A stretch of 10,824 nt of DNA from Alistipes sp. (GCA_029051915.1 JAIDKM010000028.1:1-10824), one strand, 5' to 3'. Positions 1-6,608 are shown, counted from the first letter of the stretch. A program made the numbers and translations. The notes: a model not told the origin generated them from the sequence alone.

Positions 1-519
1 GGCATTCAGGTAGCCTATTTCGTGCAGGCGTTCGGTGAGCTCCTCGCTGCTCTTCAGGACGCTGTCCACCTGCTCGCTCTGGGGATAGTGCGAAATGAAG
101 TCGCCGATCGCCCGCAGGGCCTCTCCCGTCATCGTCTGGTCGCGCGAAGGGCCGGGCGAAAGATAGTAGAAACACATGGCGTACATGCCTTCGGCGTCTT
201 CGATGAAAGCGCTGCGGCCGAATTTGCGACGAAAATCGTCCAGCAGCTGCGCCGCAGTGTCGTAGTCGCGGTTCTTGTACTTGCAGCGGGCATTGAAAAA
301 GGAGATGGAGTCTTCGCGCGGCGTGCCGATGTAGTAGTGCTGCGCCCCTTCGAAGAGGGTCGATGCGCGCTGCCACTTCTCCTTGCCGTAATACTCCAGC
401 GCTTTGGCATAGATCTGGTCGGGCTGTCCGCTTTTGAGCACGGCGTTCAAGCCGCTGCATCCGCTGAGAATGACCGCAATGGCCGCTGCGCAGAGGGCGT
501 ATGGAAGGATTTGCTTCAT
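1..519 (-). CDS. bamD: Outer membrane protein assembly factor BamD (lipoprotein), 3' end cut by window edge
   Basis: BamD is a periplasm-facing lipoprotein of the BAM complex, which inserts beta-barrel proteins into the outer membrane. The first 173 codons are visible, read from an ATG at 519; the C-terminus lies beyond base 1. The protein opens with a lipoprotein signal: MKQ, a hydrophobic run, then lipobox LSGC with Cys21 as the lipidation site. After it comes the segment NAVLKSG, which resembles the (Y)NKVLKS segment of Bacteroidetes BamD. Helical TPR-like repeats follow, for example YAKALEYYGKEKWQRASTLF, then a second repeat with DYDTAAQLLDDF and a third with ALRAIGDFISHYP. The start is supported by a consensus promoter that leaves a leader of about 23 nt. 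There is no Shine-Dalgarno sequence, as is normal for the phylum. The family call is strong; only the missing C-terminus is uncertain. Confidence 0.9.
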   Translation of the reverse strand, partial: MKQILPYALCAAAIAVILSGCSGLNAVLKSGQPDQIYAKALEYYGKEKWQRASTLFEGAQHYYIGTPREDSISFFNARCKYKNRDYDTAAQLLDDFRRKFGRSAFIEDAEGMYAMCFYYLSPGPSRDQTMTGEALRAIGDFISHYPQSEQVDSVLKSSEELTERLHEIGYLNA

Positions 520-548
520 CGATGAATCTTTTACGGCGCTTTATCGCG

Positions 549-579
549 CAAATTTACGCATAAATTAACGAAAAGCAAA
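549..579 (-). promoter_or_regulatory. Bacteroidetes-type promoter of bamD
   Basis: Read on the minus strand, a TTTG -33 element (576-579) and a perfect TAnnTTTG -7 element, TAAATTTG (549-556), are separated by 19 bp. The transcription start should fall near 542, giving a leader of about 23 nt before the bamD ATG. The -33 element lies inside the T run of the putative cls terminator. Confidence 0.75.
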
Positions 580-611
580 AAAAATTATTGTCCCCTGCGG
601 TTCCGCCGGGG
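577..611 (-). terminator. Probable intrinsic terminator of the cardiolipin synthase gene
   Basis: Immediately after the cls stop codon, on the minus strand, CCCCGGCGG and CCGCAGGGG can pair around a small AA-centred loop (592-611), with one G-A mismatch. About seven bases later comes a run of eight T (577-584). The gap before the T run is longer than ideal, so strength is uncertain. Confidence 0.5.
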
Positions 612-615
612 TGCC

Positions 616-1980
616 TTACAATACGGGTGCGAGGAGCCGCAGCAGGTCGCCGGCGACCCGGCGGACTGCTGCCGGCCGCCACGTACTGCGGTCGATGCGT
701 ACGCAAAGGGCCCGGTCGGCATCGAACGTGGCGGCCATGCGACCCACCGTTTCGCGGTCGCGGATGAATACCGTTACTTCGAGGTTGGCGGTCAGACTGC
801 GGTAATCCATGTTGGCCGTGCCGACCGATGCCACGGCGTCGTCGACGATCAGGATCTTGGCGTGGAGGAAGCCGTTTTCATAGCGGTAGAGTTCGACTCC
901 GGCATCGAGCAGGTCGTCGATGTAGGAGTCGGCCGCCAGATCGGTGATGCGCGAATCGCTGCAAGTAGGGATCATCACTTCGACCCGTACGCCGCTTCGA
1001 CCCGCCGTGCGCAGGGCGTCGAGCAGCAGCGTCGGCGGCAGGAAGTAGGGCGAGCAGATCCGCACCCGGCGTCGGGCCCGGACGATCAGCAGAGCGAACG
1101 CTTCGGCGATCGTGGTGCGCGAGGGCCCCTCCTCCGACCAGGACAGCTGAAGGGAGAGCGGTTCGCGGATCTTGTGGCGGGCGATCCGCGTTGCGGGATC
1201 GATCCGCTCTCCCCGGGCGGCGGCCCAGTCGGCCAGAAACAGGCGCTGCAGATCGGCCACGATGTCGCCTTCGAGCCGCAGGTGTTCGTCGCGCCATTTG
1301 CCCATGTTGTCGCCGTCGAGGTAGTATTTGGCTATGTTGATGCCGCCCAGGTAGGCGACTTTGCCGTCGACGACCACTATTTTGCGGTGGTTGCGGCGGG
1401 TGGCGCGGGGCGTGAACCACGGAAAGCGAAGCGGGGCGTAGGCTGCCGTCCGGACGCCGGCCCGGTGCATCCGGCGGAGCATGCGGCGGCTCAGCCGCCA
1501 CGACCCCACGGCATCATAGATCAGCAGCACGTCGACTCCGGCGCGGGCTTTGCGGATCAGGATGTCGGCGATCGCGCGGCCGATGCGGTCGTCGCGGAAG
1601 ATGTAGTATTCCAGGTGAATCGTCCGGGTAGCCCGTTGCAGCGAGGCGATCAGGGCCGAAAAGGCGTTGCTGCCGTCGTGCAGCTGTTCGAGACGATTGT
1701 ATTGTGTGGGACGGGTGCCGCAGCCACGGAATACGACCCGACTCAGCGCATCGCCCGGCGGAACGGGTACCCCGTCCGGCACCGCAGGTCGTCGGTAGCC
1801 GGCCAACAGGTAAAGGAGCGTACCCACGACAGGCAGCAGCAGGACGATGGCCGCCCAGGTCGCCGCCGAGGAGGGTATGCGATGGCGGCGCGCGATGCCG
1901 GGCATCGCGCAGAGGCTCCACAATAGATGGACGGTCAGCAGGATGAGCATACCCGAGCATGGGGGCATACTCCGTGCCAT
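616..1980 (-). CDS. cls: Cardiolipin synthase, PLD superfamily with two HKD motifs
   Basis: Membrane enzyme that joins phosphatidyl groups to make cardiolipin. The 454-residue product has two N-terminal hydrophobic segments (about 11-26 and 40-60), as in the PLDc_N module of bacterial Cls. Two phospholipase D domains follow. HKD motif 1 has His198, Lys200 and Asp205 followed by GGIN. HKD motif 2 has His373, Lys375 and Asp380 followed by GTAN and MDYRS. The spacer segments WRDEHLRLEGD (229-239) and SPYFLP (310-315) are typical of the family. Length is close to the usual 470-510. The ATG at 1980 is chosen because it gives a leader of about 20 nt from the candidate promoter, matching its neighbours. 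An alternative ATG at 1950 (MLILLTVH) would begin directly at the first membrane segment and cannot be excluded. The gene stands alone, divergent from greA. Confidence 0.92.
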   Translation of the reverse strand: MARSMPPCSGMLILLTVHLLWSLCAMPGIARRHRIPSSAATWAAIVLLLPVVGTLLYLLAGYRRPAVPDGVPVPPGDALSRVVFRGCGTRPTQYNRLEQLHDGSNAFSALIASLQRATRTIHLEYYIFRDDRIGRAIADILIRKARAGVDVLLIYDAVGSWRLSRRMLRRMHRAGVRTAAYAPLRFPWFTPRATRRNHRKIVVVDGKVAYLGGINIAKYYLDGDNMGKWRDEHLRLEGDIVADLQRLFLADWAAARGERIDPATRIARHKIREPLSLQLSWSEEGPSRTTIAEAFALLIVRARRRVRICSPYFLPPTLLLDALRTAGRSGVRVEVMIPTCSDSRITDLAADSYIDDLLDAGVELYRYENGFLHAKILIVDDAVASVGTANMDYRSLTANLEVTVFIRDRETVGRMAATFDADRALCVRIDRSTWRPAAVRRVAGDLLRLLAPVL

Positions 1981-1996
1981 GCCGTTTGAAAAAAGA

Positions 1997-2028
1997 TTTG
2001 CTTTTTCAAATTTTACTTGTTACCTTTG
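1997..2028 (+). promoter_or_regulatory. Bacteroidetes-type promoter of greA
   Basis: TTTG (1997-2000), 20 bp, then TACCTTTG (2021-2028), both perfect to consensus. The start is predicted near 2035, which leaves a leader of about 60 nt to the greA ATG. That is far longer than the 20-26 nt predicted for the other promoters in the window. Confidence 0.75.
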
Positions 2029-2037
2029 CATTGCAAC
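2007..2037 (-). promoter_or_regulatory. Candidate promoter of cls
   Basis: On the minus strand, GTTG (2034-2037), 19 bp, then AAAATTTG (2007-2014). Each element differs from the TTTG / TAnnTTTG consensus by one base. It would start transcription near 2000, about 20 nt before the ATG at 1980. It is interleaved with the greA promoter. Confidence 0.4.
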
Positions 2038-2044
2038 GCGATAG

Positions 2045-2080
2045 GGTTCTGGCCTTCCCGGCCGGGATTCTTGTTTTTTT
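2045..2080 (+). promoter_or_regulatory. Putative attenuator hairpin in the greA leader
   Basis: GGTTCTGGCC (2045-2054) can pair with GGCCGGGATT (2060-2069) around a TTCCC loop. Four G-C pairs lie next to the loop, with G-U and A-U pairs further out. A short alternative uses the 12-bp palindrome TCCCGGCCGGGA (2056-2067). CTTG and seven T (2074-2080) follow at once. This is the layout of an intrinsic terminator, placed between the promoter and the greA start codon. Confidence 0.45.
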
Positions 2081-2094
2081 ACGTTTTCAGAGTT

Positions 2095-2571
2095 ATGGCA
2101 AAGGAGATTATTTATCTGACGGCGGAGGGTTACAAAAAGCTCAAGGAGGAACTCGATCACATGCGTTCCGTCGAGCGTCCGGCCATTTCGGCGGCCATCG
2201 CCGAAGCGCGCGACAAGGGCGACCTGTCGGAGAATGCGGAGTACGATGCGGCCCGCGAGGCGCAGGGGCTGCTGGAGATGCGCATCGCCAAGATGGAAGA
2301 CACGCTCTCGAATGCGCGTGTCATCGACGAGTCGAAGATCGACAAGAGCAAGGTGCAGATTCTGAGCAAGGTAACGTTGCTCAACCACAACACCGGCAAG
2401 CAGATGGTCTATACGATCGTCGCCGAGCACGAAGCCAATCTGCGCGAGGGCAAGCTGGCCATCGGCACTCCGATCGCCAAGGCGCTCCTCGGCCATAAGA
2501 AGGGCGACTGCGTGGAGGTGGAGGTTCCGGCCGGCACGATCCGCTTCGAGATCGTCGACATCAACATCTGA
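2095..2571 (+). CDS. greA: Transcription elongation factor GreA
   Basis: GreA enters the RNA polymerase secondary channel and stimulates cleavage of backtracked transcripts, rescuing stalled complexes. The 158-residue product matches the usual length of about 158. Residues 1-75 form the N-terminal coiled coil. They carry the conserved acidic tip KGDLSENAEYDAAREAQ (41-57), in which Asp43 and Glu46 correspond to the residues that hold the catalytic metal. Residues about 80-158 form the FKBP-like C-terminal domain, with KALLGHKKGD and a final FEIVDINI. The ATG at 2095 starts with MAKEIIYLTAEG, the expected N-terminus. The reading frame stays open further upstream, but those codons overlap the promoter. 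The gene is monocistronic: its own promoter is upstream and a strong terminator follows. The long leader with a hairpin suggests regulated read-through. Confidence 0.96.
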   Translation: MAKEIIYLTAEGYKKLKEELDHMRSVERPAISAAIAEARDKGDLSENAEYDAAREAQGLLEMRIAKMEDTLSNARVIDESKIDKSKVQILSKVTLLNHNTGKQMVYTIVAEHEANLREGKLAIGTPIAKALLGHKKGDCVEVEVPAGTIRFEIVDINI

Positions 2572-2627
2572 TCCGAGCGTCCGGGGCCGTGCGGCTGCGG
2601 ACGAATCCCTATTTTTCGGTATATCGA

Positions 2628-2658
2628 CAGGGTCGTATGGTTCGACCCTGCTTTTTTT
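2628..2658 (+). terminator. Intrinsic terminator of greA
   Basis: A perfect 8-bp stem, CAGGGTCG (2628-2635) and CGACCCTG (2643-2650), with a 7-nt loop, is followed by C and seven T (2652-2658). This is a textbook rho-independent terminator, 56 bp after the greA stop. Confidence 0.85.
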
Positions 2659-2667
2659 GTATCTTCG
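2636..2667 (+). promoter_or_regulatory. Candidate promoter of the TonB-dependent receptor gene
   Basis: TATG (2636-2639), 20 bp, then TATCTTCG (2660-2667). Each element is one base from the TTTG / TAnnTTTG consensus. The predicted start near 2674 gives a leader of about 23 nt, in line with most other genes here. The -33 element sits in the loop of the greA terminator. Confidence 0.4.
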
Positions 2668-2696
2668 CGACCTGTTCATTTTATTTGCTGACCCCT

Positions 2697-5009
2697 ATGA
2701 AGAACTTTCTCCTGACCCTGCTGTTTGCCGTGGCGCTGCTGACAAGCCGCGCGGCCGAGACGGAAGCTCCCGGAAAACATACCGACGCCAACCTGGTCGG
2801 ACATGTCGTCGACAGCGAAACGCACGAACATCTGCCGTTCGTTACGGTCGCCGTGCAAGGCACGGTCTACGGCACCACGACCGATGCGTCGGGACACTAC
2901 TTTCTGAAAAATCTGCCCGAGGGCGAATGTACGGTCGAGGTGCGGGCATTGGGCTACGCTACCTTGCAGAAGCAGGTCGTGCTGCGTTCCGGCGAGACCA
3001 CGGAGCTCAATTTCGAGGTCTCGCCGAGCGGCATCTCGATGGACGAGGTAGTCGTTTCGGCCAGCCGCACGGCCACCTTGCGGCGCGAAGCACCGGCCTT
3101 GGTGAGCGTACTCAACGCCGATCTCTTCGAGAAAACCAACGCTGCGTCGCTGGCCGGAGCCCTGTCGTTCCAGCCCGGCGTGCGCGTCGAAGACGACTGC
3201 CAGAACTGCGGTTTCACGCAGGTGCGCATCAACGGACTCGACGGCCATTATTCGCAGATTCTCATCGACTCGCATCCTGTTTTCTCGGCCCTTACGGGCG
3301 TCTACGGACTGGAGCAGATCCCGGCCAACATGATCGAGCGGGTCGAGGTGCTGCGCGGCGGCGGCTCGGCGCTCTACGGGTCGTCGGCCATCGGCGGCAC
3401 GATCAACATCATCACGCGCGAACCGTCCCGCAGCTCGGCACAGATGTCGCATACGATCACTTCGATCGGCTGCGGCGGTTCGTACGACAACAACACGATG
3501 CTCAATGCTTCCTATGTCGCGGGCAGCGGCCGGGCCGGACTCTGCGTCTTCGGACAGAACCGCCACCGCTCGGGCTACGACCACGACGGCGACGGCTTCA
3601 CCGAGCTGCCCGTCATCCGTTCGCAGTCGGCCGGCATGCGGTCGTTCTTCCGCACGGGAGCTTACTCGCGCATCACGGCCCAGTACCACCATCTCGATGA
3701 ATATCGGCGCGGCGGCGACCGGCTCGATCTGCCGCCCCACGAGGCGCTGGTCGCCGAGCAGACCGACCATTCGATCGACGGCGGAAGCCTTTCGTTCGAC
3801 TTCTCGACGCCCGACCGCAGCGATCGCGTGAACGCCTATGCTTCGTTTCAGAATACGGCCCGCAAAAGCTACTACGGCTCGAAGCAGGATCCCGATGCCT
3901 ACGGCACGACGCACGACATCACGGCGGCGGTCGGGGCACAATATATCCATGCTTTCAGTAAATTGTGGTTCATGCCTGCCGAGCTGACCCTCGGTGCGGA
4001 ATACAGCTTCGACGACCTCTCCGACCGGTCGATTGGTTACAACATGACGACCGACCAGACCGTGCATATCGTCGGTGCCTACTTCCAGAACGAGTGGAAG
4101 ACCAAAAAGTGGTCGTTCCTCGTCGGCGGACGTCTCGACAAGCACAACCTGGTCGACCATGCGATCTTCAGTCCGCGCGTCAACGTGCGCTTCAATCCCA
4201 CGGAATCGGTCAACCTGCGGGCGAGCTACGCCGGGGGCTATCGCGCTCCGCAGGCGTTCGACGAGGACATGCACATCGCTGTGGTAGGCGGCGAGCGGGT
4301 GCGAATCCGGTTGGCCGACGGCTTGCGCGAGGAGCGTTCGCACAGCGTCAGTTTCTCGGCCGACCTCTACCATAACTTCGGCAGCGTGCAGACTAACCTG
4401 CTCATCGAGGGTTTCTATACTACGCTCGACCATGTTTTCGCGTTGCGCGACCTGCCCGATCCGGCAGAGGACGGCAGTACGGTTCGCGAACGTTACAACG
4501 GTTCGGGCGCCACGGTGGCGGGCATCAATGTCGAGGGCCGGGCGGTCTTTACCAGCTGGTTCGAGCTGCAGGCCGGCATGACGTGGCAGCGGAGCCGTTA
4601 CAAGGAACTCGAATATTGGAGCGATGACGAGACCGTAGCGCCCGTGCGGCGGATGTTCCGCACGCCCGACTTCTACGGTTATTTCACGGCTCAGTTCCGG
4701 CCGTGGCGTACGCTGACCGTCGATCTGACGGGCAACTGCACGGGCGAGATGCTCGTGCAACACATGGCCGGGTCGGGTATCGACCGCGATACGGCCGTAA
4801 CGACGCCCCGTTTTTGCGACATGAACGCCCGCATAAGCTACGACCTGCGAATCTATAAGGAGATCACCTTGCAGCTCTACGGCGGCGTGCAGAATCTTTT
4901 CAATGCCTACCAGAAGGATTTCGACCAGGGTGCCGACCGCGACTCGGGGTATGTCTACGGCCCCTCGCTTCCGCGCAGCTGGTTCGTGGGCGTGAAGCTG
5001 AACTTCTGA
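2697..5009 (+). CDS. TonB-dependent outer-membrane receptor with carboxypeptidase-regulatory-like domain
   Basis: Outer-membrane beta barrel that imports a scarce ligand using TonB energy; the substrate cannot be told from sequence. From the ATG at 2697 it is 770 residues. It has a signal peptide (MKNFLLTLLFAVALLTSRAA, about 1-20), then a carboxypeptidase-regulatory-like beta-sandwich (about 33-108: VGHVVDSETHEHLPFVTV to NFEVSP). The TonB box region is MDEVVVSASR (115-124). A plug domain (about 125-242) contains CQNC (168-171), IPANMIERVEVLRGGGSALY and GTINIITREP. The rest is a barrel ending in the expected terminal Phe. YRAP near residue 515 recalls the FRAP/YRAP motif of haem receptors, but the rest of that signature is not evident. 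An in-frame ATG at 2589 is rejected because it precedes the terminator and promoter. There is no SusD partner, so a glycan role is unlikely. Metal, haem or a corrinoid is possible. Confidence 0.9.
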   Translation: MKNFLLTLLFAVALLTSRAAETEAPGKHTDANLVGHVVDSETHEHLPFVTVAVQGTVYGTTTDASGHYFLKNLPEGECTVEVRALGYATLQKQVVLRSGETTELNFEVSPSGISMDEVVVSASRTATLRREAPALVSVLNADLFEKTNAASLAGALSFQPGVRVEDDCQNCGFTQVRINGLDGHYSQILIDSHPVFSALTGVYGLEQIPANMIERVEVLRGGGSALYGSSAIGGTINIITREPSRSSAQMSHTITSIGCGGSYDNNTMLNASYVAGSGRAGLCVFGQNRHRSGYDHDGDGFTELPVIRSQSAGMRSFFRTGAYSRITAQYHHLDEYRRGGDRLDLPPHEALVAEQTDHSIDGGSLSFDFSTPDRSDRVNAYASFQNTARKSYYGSKQDPDAYGTTHDITAAVGAQYIHAFSKLWFMPAELTLGAEYSFDDLSDRSIGYNMTTDQTVHIVGAYFQNEWKTKKWSFLVGGRLDKHNLVDHAIFSPRVNVRFNPTESVNLRASYAGGYRAPQAFDEDMHIAVVGGERVRIRLADGLREERSHSVSFSADLYHNFGSVQTNLLIEGFYTTLDHVFALRDLPDPAEDGSTVRERYNGSGATVAGINVEGRAVFTSWFELQAGMTWQRSRYKELEYWSDDETVAPVRRMFRTPDFYGYFTAQFRPWRTLTVDLTGNCTGEMLVQHMAGSGIDRDTAVTTPRFCDMNARISYDLRIYKEITLQLYGGVQNLFNAYQKDFDQGADRDSGYVYGPSLPRSWFVGVKLNF

Positions 5010-5019
5010 CCCCACTCCA

Positions 5020-5056
5020 CTGCCGGTTCAGGGCCGTAGAGGCCGCCGGCAGTTCC
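5020..5056 (+). terminator. Possible first stem-loop after the receptor gene
   Basis: CTGCCGG (5020-5026) pairs with CCGGCAG (5046-5052). Between them GGCC-GTAGA-GGCC can form an inner stem. Only a weak pyrimidine stretch (TTCCCTTTCTG) follows, so this may be a transcript 3'-end structure rather than the main terminator. Confidence 0.35.
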
Positions 5057-5069
5057 CTTTCTGTACAAG

Positions 5070-5107
5070 AAACCGCCCCGAGGAGTTCCCTCGGGGCGGT
5101 TTTCTTT
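5070..5107. terminator. Bidirectional intrinsic terminator between the convergent receptor and mdh genes
   Basis: A perfect 14-bp inverted repeat: the arm at 5070-5083 (AAACCGCCCCGAGG) pairs with 5089-5102, with a 5-nt loop. On the + strand the stem runs into TTTTCTTTC, and on the minus strand into TTTCTTG. It lies 14 bp past the mdh stop and about 60 bp past the receptor stop, so it can serve both transcripts. Confidence 0.85.
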
Positions 5108-5120
5108 CGCACAACGATTC

Positions 5121-6062
5121 TTAGAGCGCCTTGATCTCGTGGAGTACGTTGTTGGTCTTGCGCACGGCGTCAGCCGATTCGGCGAACTTCGCGGCCTCCT
5201 CTTTCGTGAGTTCGATCTTCACGATCTTCTCGATGCCCTTGCGACCGATGATCGCGGGTACGCCGATGCAGATGTCGCTCTGGCCGTATTCGCCCTCCAG
5301 ATAGCACGAGCAGGGGATGAGCTTCTTCTGGTCGTGGAGAATCGCCTCGACCATCATCGATGCGGCAGCGCCGGGAGCATACCATGCCGAAGTGCCGATC
5401 AGCTTGGTCAGCGTGGCCCCGCCCACCATCGTGGACTGCACGGCTTCCTGCAGCTTCTTCTTCGAGGCGAACTGCGAGACGGGTACGCCGTTGACCGTCG
5501 CTTTCGAGAGCAGCGGCAGCATCGTCGTGTCGCCATGACCGCCGATCACCATGCCGTCGACGTTGTTGATGTTGGCGCCGGTGGCTTTGGCCAGGTAGCA
5601 TTTGAAGCGCGACGAGTCGAGGGCGCCGCCCATGCCGATGATGCGGTTCTTGGGCAGGCCCGACGCCTTGAGCGCCAGGGAGGTCAGCGTGTCCATCGGG
5701 TTGGCCACCACGATGATGATGGCGCGCGGCGAATACTTCACGATCTGCTCGATGACGCCCTTCATGATGTTGGCGTTCGTGCCGATCAGTTCTTCGCGCG
5801 TCATGCCCGGTTTGCGGGGAATGCCCGACGTGATGACCACCACGTCCGAGTTGGCTGTTTTCTTGTAGTCGTTGGTCGCGCCGACAAGGCGGGTGTCGAA
5901 ATCCATCAGCGTCGAGGTCCGGTACATGTCCAGCATCTTGCCCTCCGACAAGCCCTCCTTGATGTCGACGAGGACTACTTCGCTCGCCACTTCGCGGCAA
6001 GCCATCACATTCGCGCAGGTCGCGCCTACGGCGCCGGCACCTACAACGGTAACTTTAGACAT
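5121..6062 (-). CDS. mdh: Malate dehydrogenase (NAD-dependent, LDH-like type)
   Basis: Cytoplasmic enzyme interconverting malate and oxaloacetate with NAD. In Bacteroidales it serves the reductive branch from oxaloacetate towards fumarate and succinate. The 313-residue protein begins with the Rossmann motif GAGAVG (8-13), and Asp33 at the end of the second strand marks NAD preference. The mobile loop GIPRKPGMTRE carries substrate-binding Arg83 and Arg89. NPMDTLT (121-127) and DSSRF with Arg152 complete the active site together with catalytic His176 in GGHGDTT. The Arg in the loop indicates malate rather than lactate. The length is typical of this type (about 310). The ATG at 6062 opens directly into the Rossmann fold (MSKVTVVGAG). 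Only 34 bp separate it from gcvH upstream, with no terminator or clear promoter in the gap, so the two genes are probably cotranscribed from the gcvH promoter. Confidence 0.96.
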   Translation of the reverse strand: MSKVTVVGAGAVGATCANVMACREVASEVVLVDIKEGLSEGKMLDMYRTSTLMDFDTRLVGATNDYKKTANSDVVVITSGIPRKPGMTREELIGTNANIMKGVIEQIVKYSPRAIIIVVANPMDTLTSLALKASGLPKNRIIGMGGALDSSRFKCYLAKATGANINNVDGMVIGGHGDTTMLPLLSKATVNGVPVSQFASKKKLQEAVQSTMVGGATLTKLIGTSAWYAPGAAASMMVEAILHDQKKLIPCSCYLEGEYGQSDICIGVPAIIGRKGIEKIVKIELTKEEAAKFAESADAVRKTNNVLHEIKAL

Positions 6063-6096
6063 AGCTATTTATTTAAGTTTGTTTTTCTGTCACGGT

Positions 6097-6474
6097 CTAT
6101 CCGATCAGCTCGGCGTACTTTTCGGGGGTGAGCAGAGCGTCGAAATCGGCCGGGTCGGCTACTTTGACCTTCACGAGCCAGCCTTCGCCGTAGGCGTCCT
6201 TGTTGACGATCGACGGGTCGGCATCCACGGCCGGGTTGAACTCCACGATTTCGCCGCCTACGGGCAGGAATGCGTCGCTGACGGTCTTCACCGCTTCGAT
6301 CGAGCCGAAGACTTCGCCGGCTGCGAGGGTCTCGCCCACGGTCGGTACGTCGACGAAAACGATGTCGCCCAGCTGGCTTTGCGCGAAGTCGGTGATGCCT
6401 ACTACGGCCGTGTCGCCTTCGATGCGGCACCACTCGTGGTCGCTGGAGTATTTCAGATTGGCAGGTACGTTCAT
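6097..6474 (-). CDS. gcvH: Glycine cleavage system H protein
   Basis: Small lipoylated carrier that shuttles the aminomethyl group from glycine between the P, T and L proteins of the glycine cleavage system. The 125-residue length matches the family (about 125-130). Hallmarks are SSDHEWCRIEGDTAVVGIT near the N-terminus, QLGDIVFVDVPTVG (34-47), and the lipoylation site GSIEAVKTVSD with Lys63. Then come NKDAYGEGWLVKV and a C-terminal LLTPEKYAELIG. The ATG at 6474 follows a near-perfect promoter by a leader of about 26 nt. gcvT and gcvP are not in the window, so the P and T partners must be encoded elsewhere. Here the gene leads mdh instead. H protein can also supply lipoyl groups to other enzymes in some bacteria, but nothing here shows that directly. 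Confidence 0.96.
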   Translation of the reverse strand: MNVPANLKYSSDHEWCRIEGDTAVVGITDFAQSQLGDIVFVDVPTVGETLAAGEVFGSIEAVKTVSDAFLPVGGEIVEFNPAVDADPSIVNKDAYGEGWLVKVKVADPADFDALLTPEKYAELIG

Positions 6475-6506
6475 AACGTTTCTGTTTTTAGAGGTTTATT
6501 GTAATG

Positions 6507-6537
6507 CAAATATAGGTGTTATTTTTTTAACAGCAAA
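6507..6537 (-). promoter_or_regulatory. Bacteroidetes-type promoter of gcvH(-mdh)
   Basis: On the minus strand, TTTG (6534-6537), 19 bp, then TATATTTG (6507-6514). Both elements match consensus. The start is predicted near 6500, giving a leader of about 26 nt. It probably drives mdh as well. Confidence 0.78.
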
Positions 6538-6577
6538 TACCCGGCCCTGTTTTCGGTGGATATTTTCGGGTCGTTGG

Positions 6578-6608
6578 AAAGCCGACGGCCCCGCCGGCTA
6601 TCGGCTTT
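6578..6608 (-). terminator. Stem-loop spanning the birA stop codon, possible weak terminator
   Basis: On the minus strand AAAGCCGA (6601-6608) pairs perfectly with TCGGCTTT (6578-6585). Inside, CGGC-GGG-GCCG forms a second stem, and the birA TAG falls in the bulge between them. Only TTT, part of the stem, precedes CCAACG, so there is no real U tract. It may instead be a 3'-end stabilising structure. Confidence 0.35.

Noticed and set aside
862..1926. Long + strand open frame of 354 codons opposite cls
   Set aside because: It is the antisense shadow of a clear two-HKD cardiolipin synthase, arising from GC-rich codon bias. Its translation has no recognisable domain.
2017..2094. In-frame ATG at 2017 for greA
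   Set aside because: It overlaps the -7 element of the greA promoter, so it lies upstream of the predicted transcript start, and the added residues are not GreA-like.
2676..5015. 779-codon minus-strand open frame opposite the receptor gene
   Set aside because: Shadow of the TonB-dependent receptor. The + strand shows signal peptide, plug and barrel motifs, while the minus frame shows only His/Arg/Val-rich filler.
5139..6131. 330-codon + strand open frame over mdh
   Set aside because: Antisense to malate dehydrogenase, which has every expected catalytic motif.
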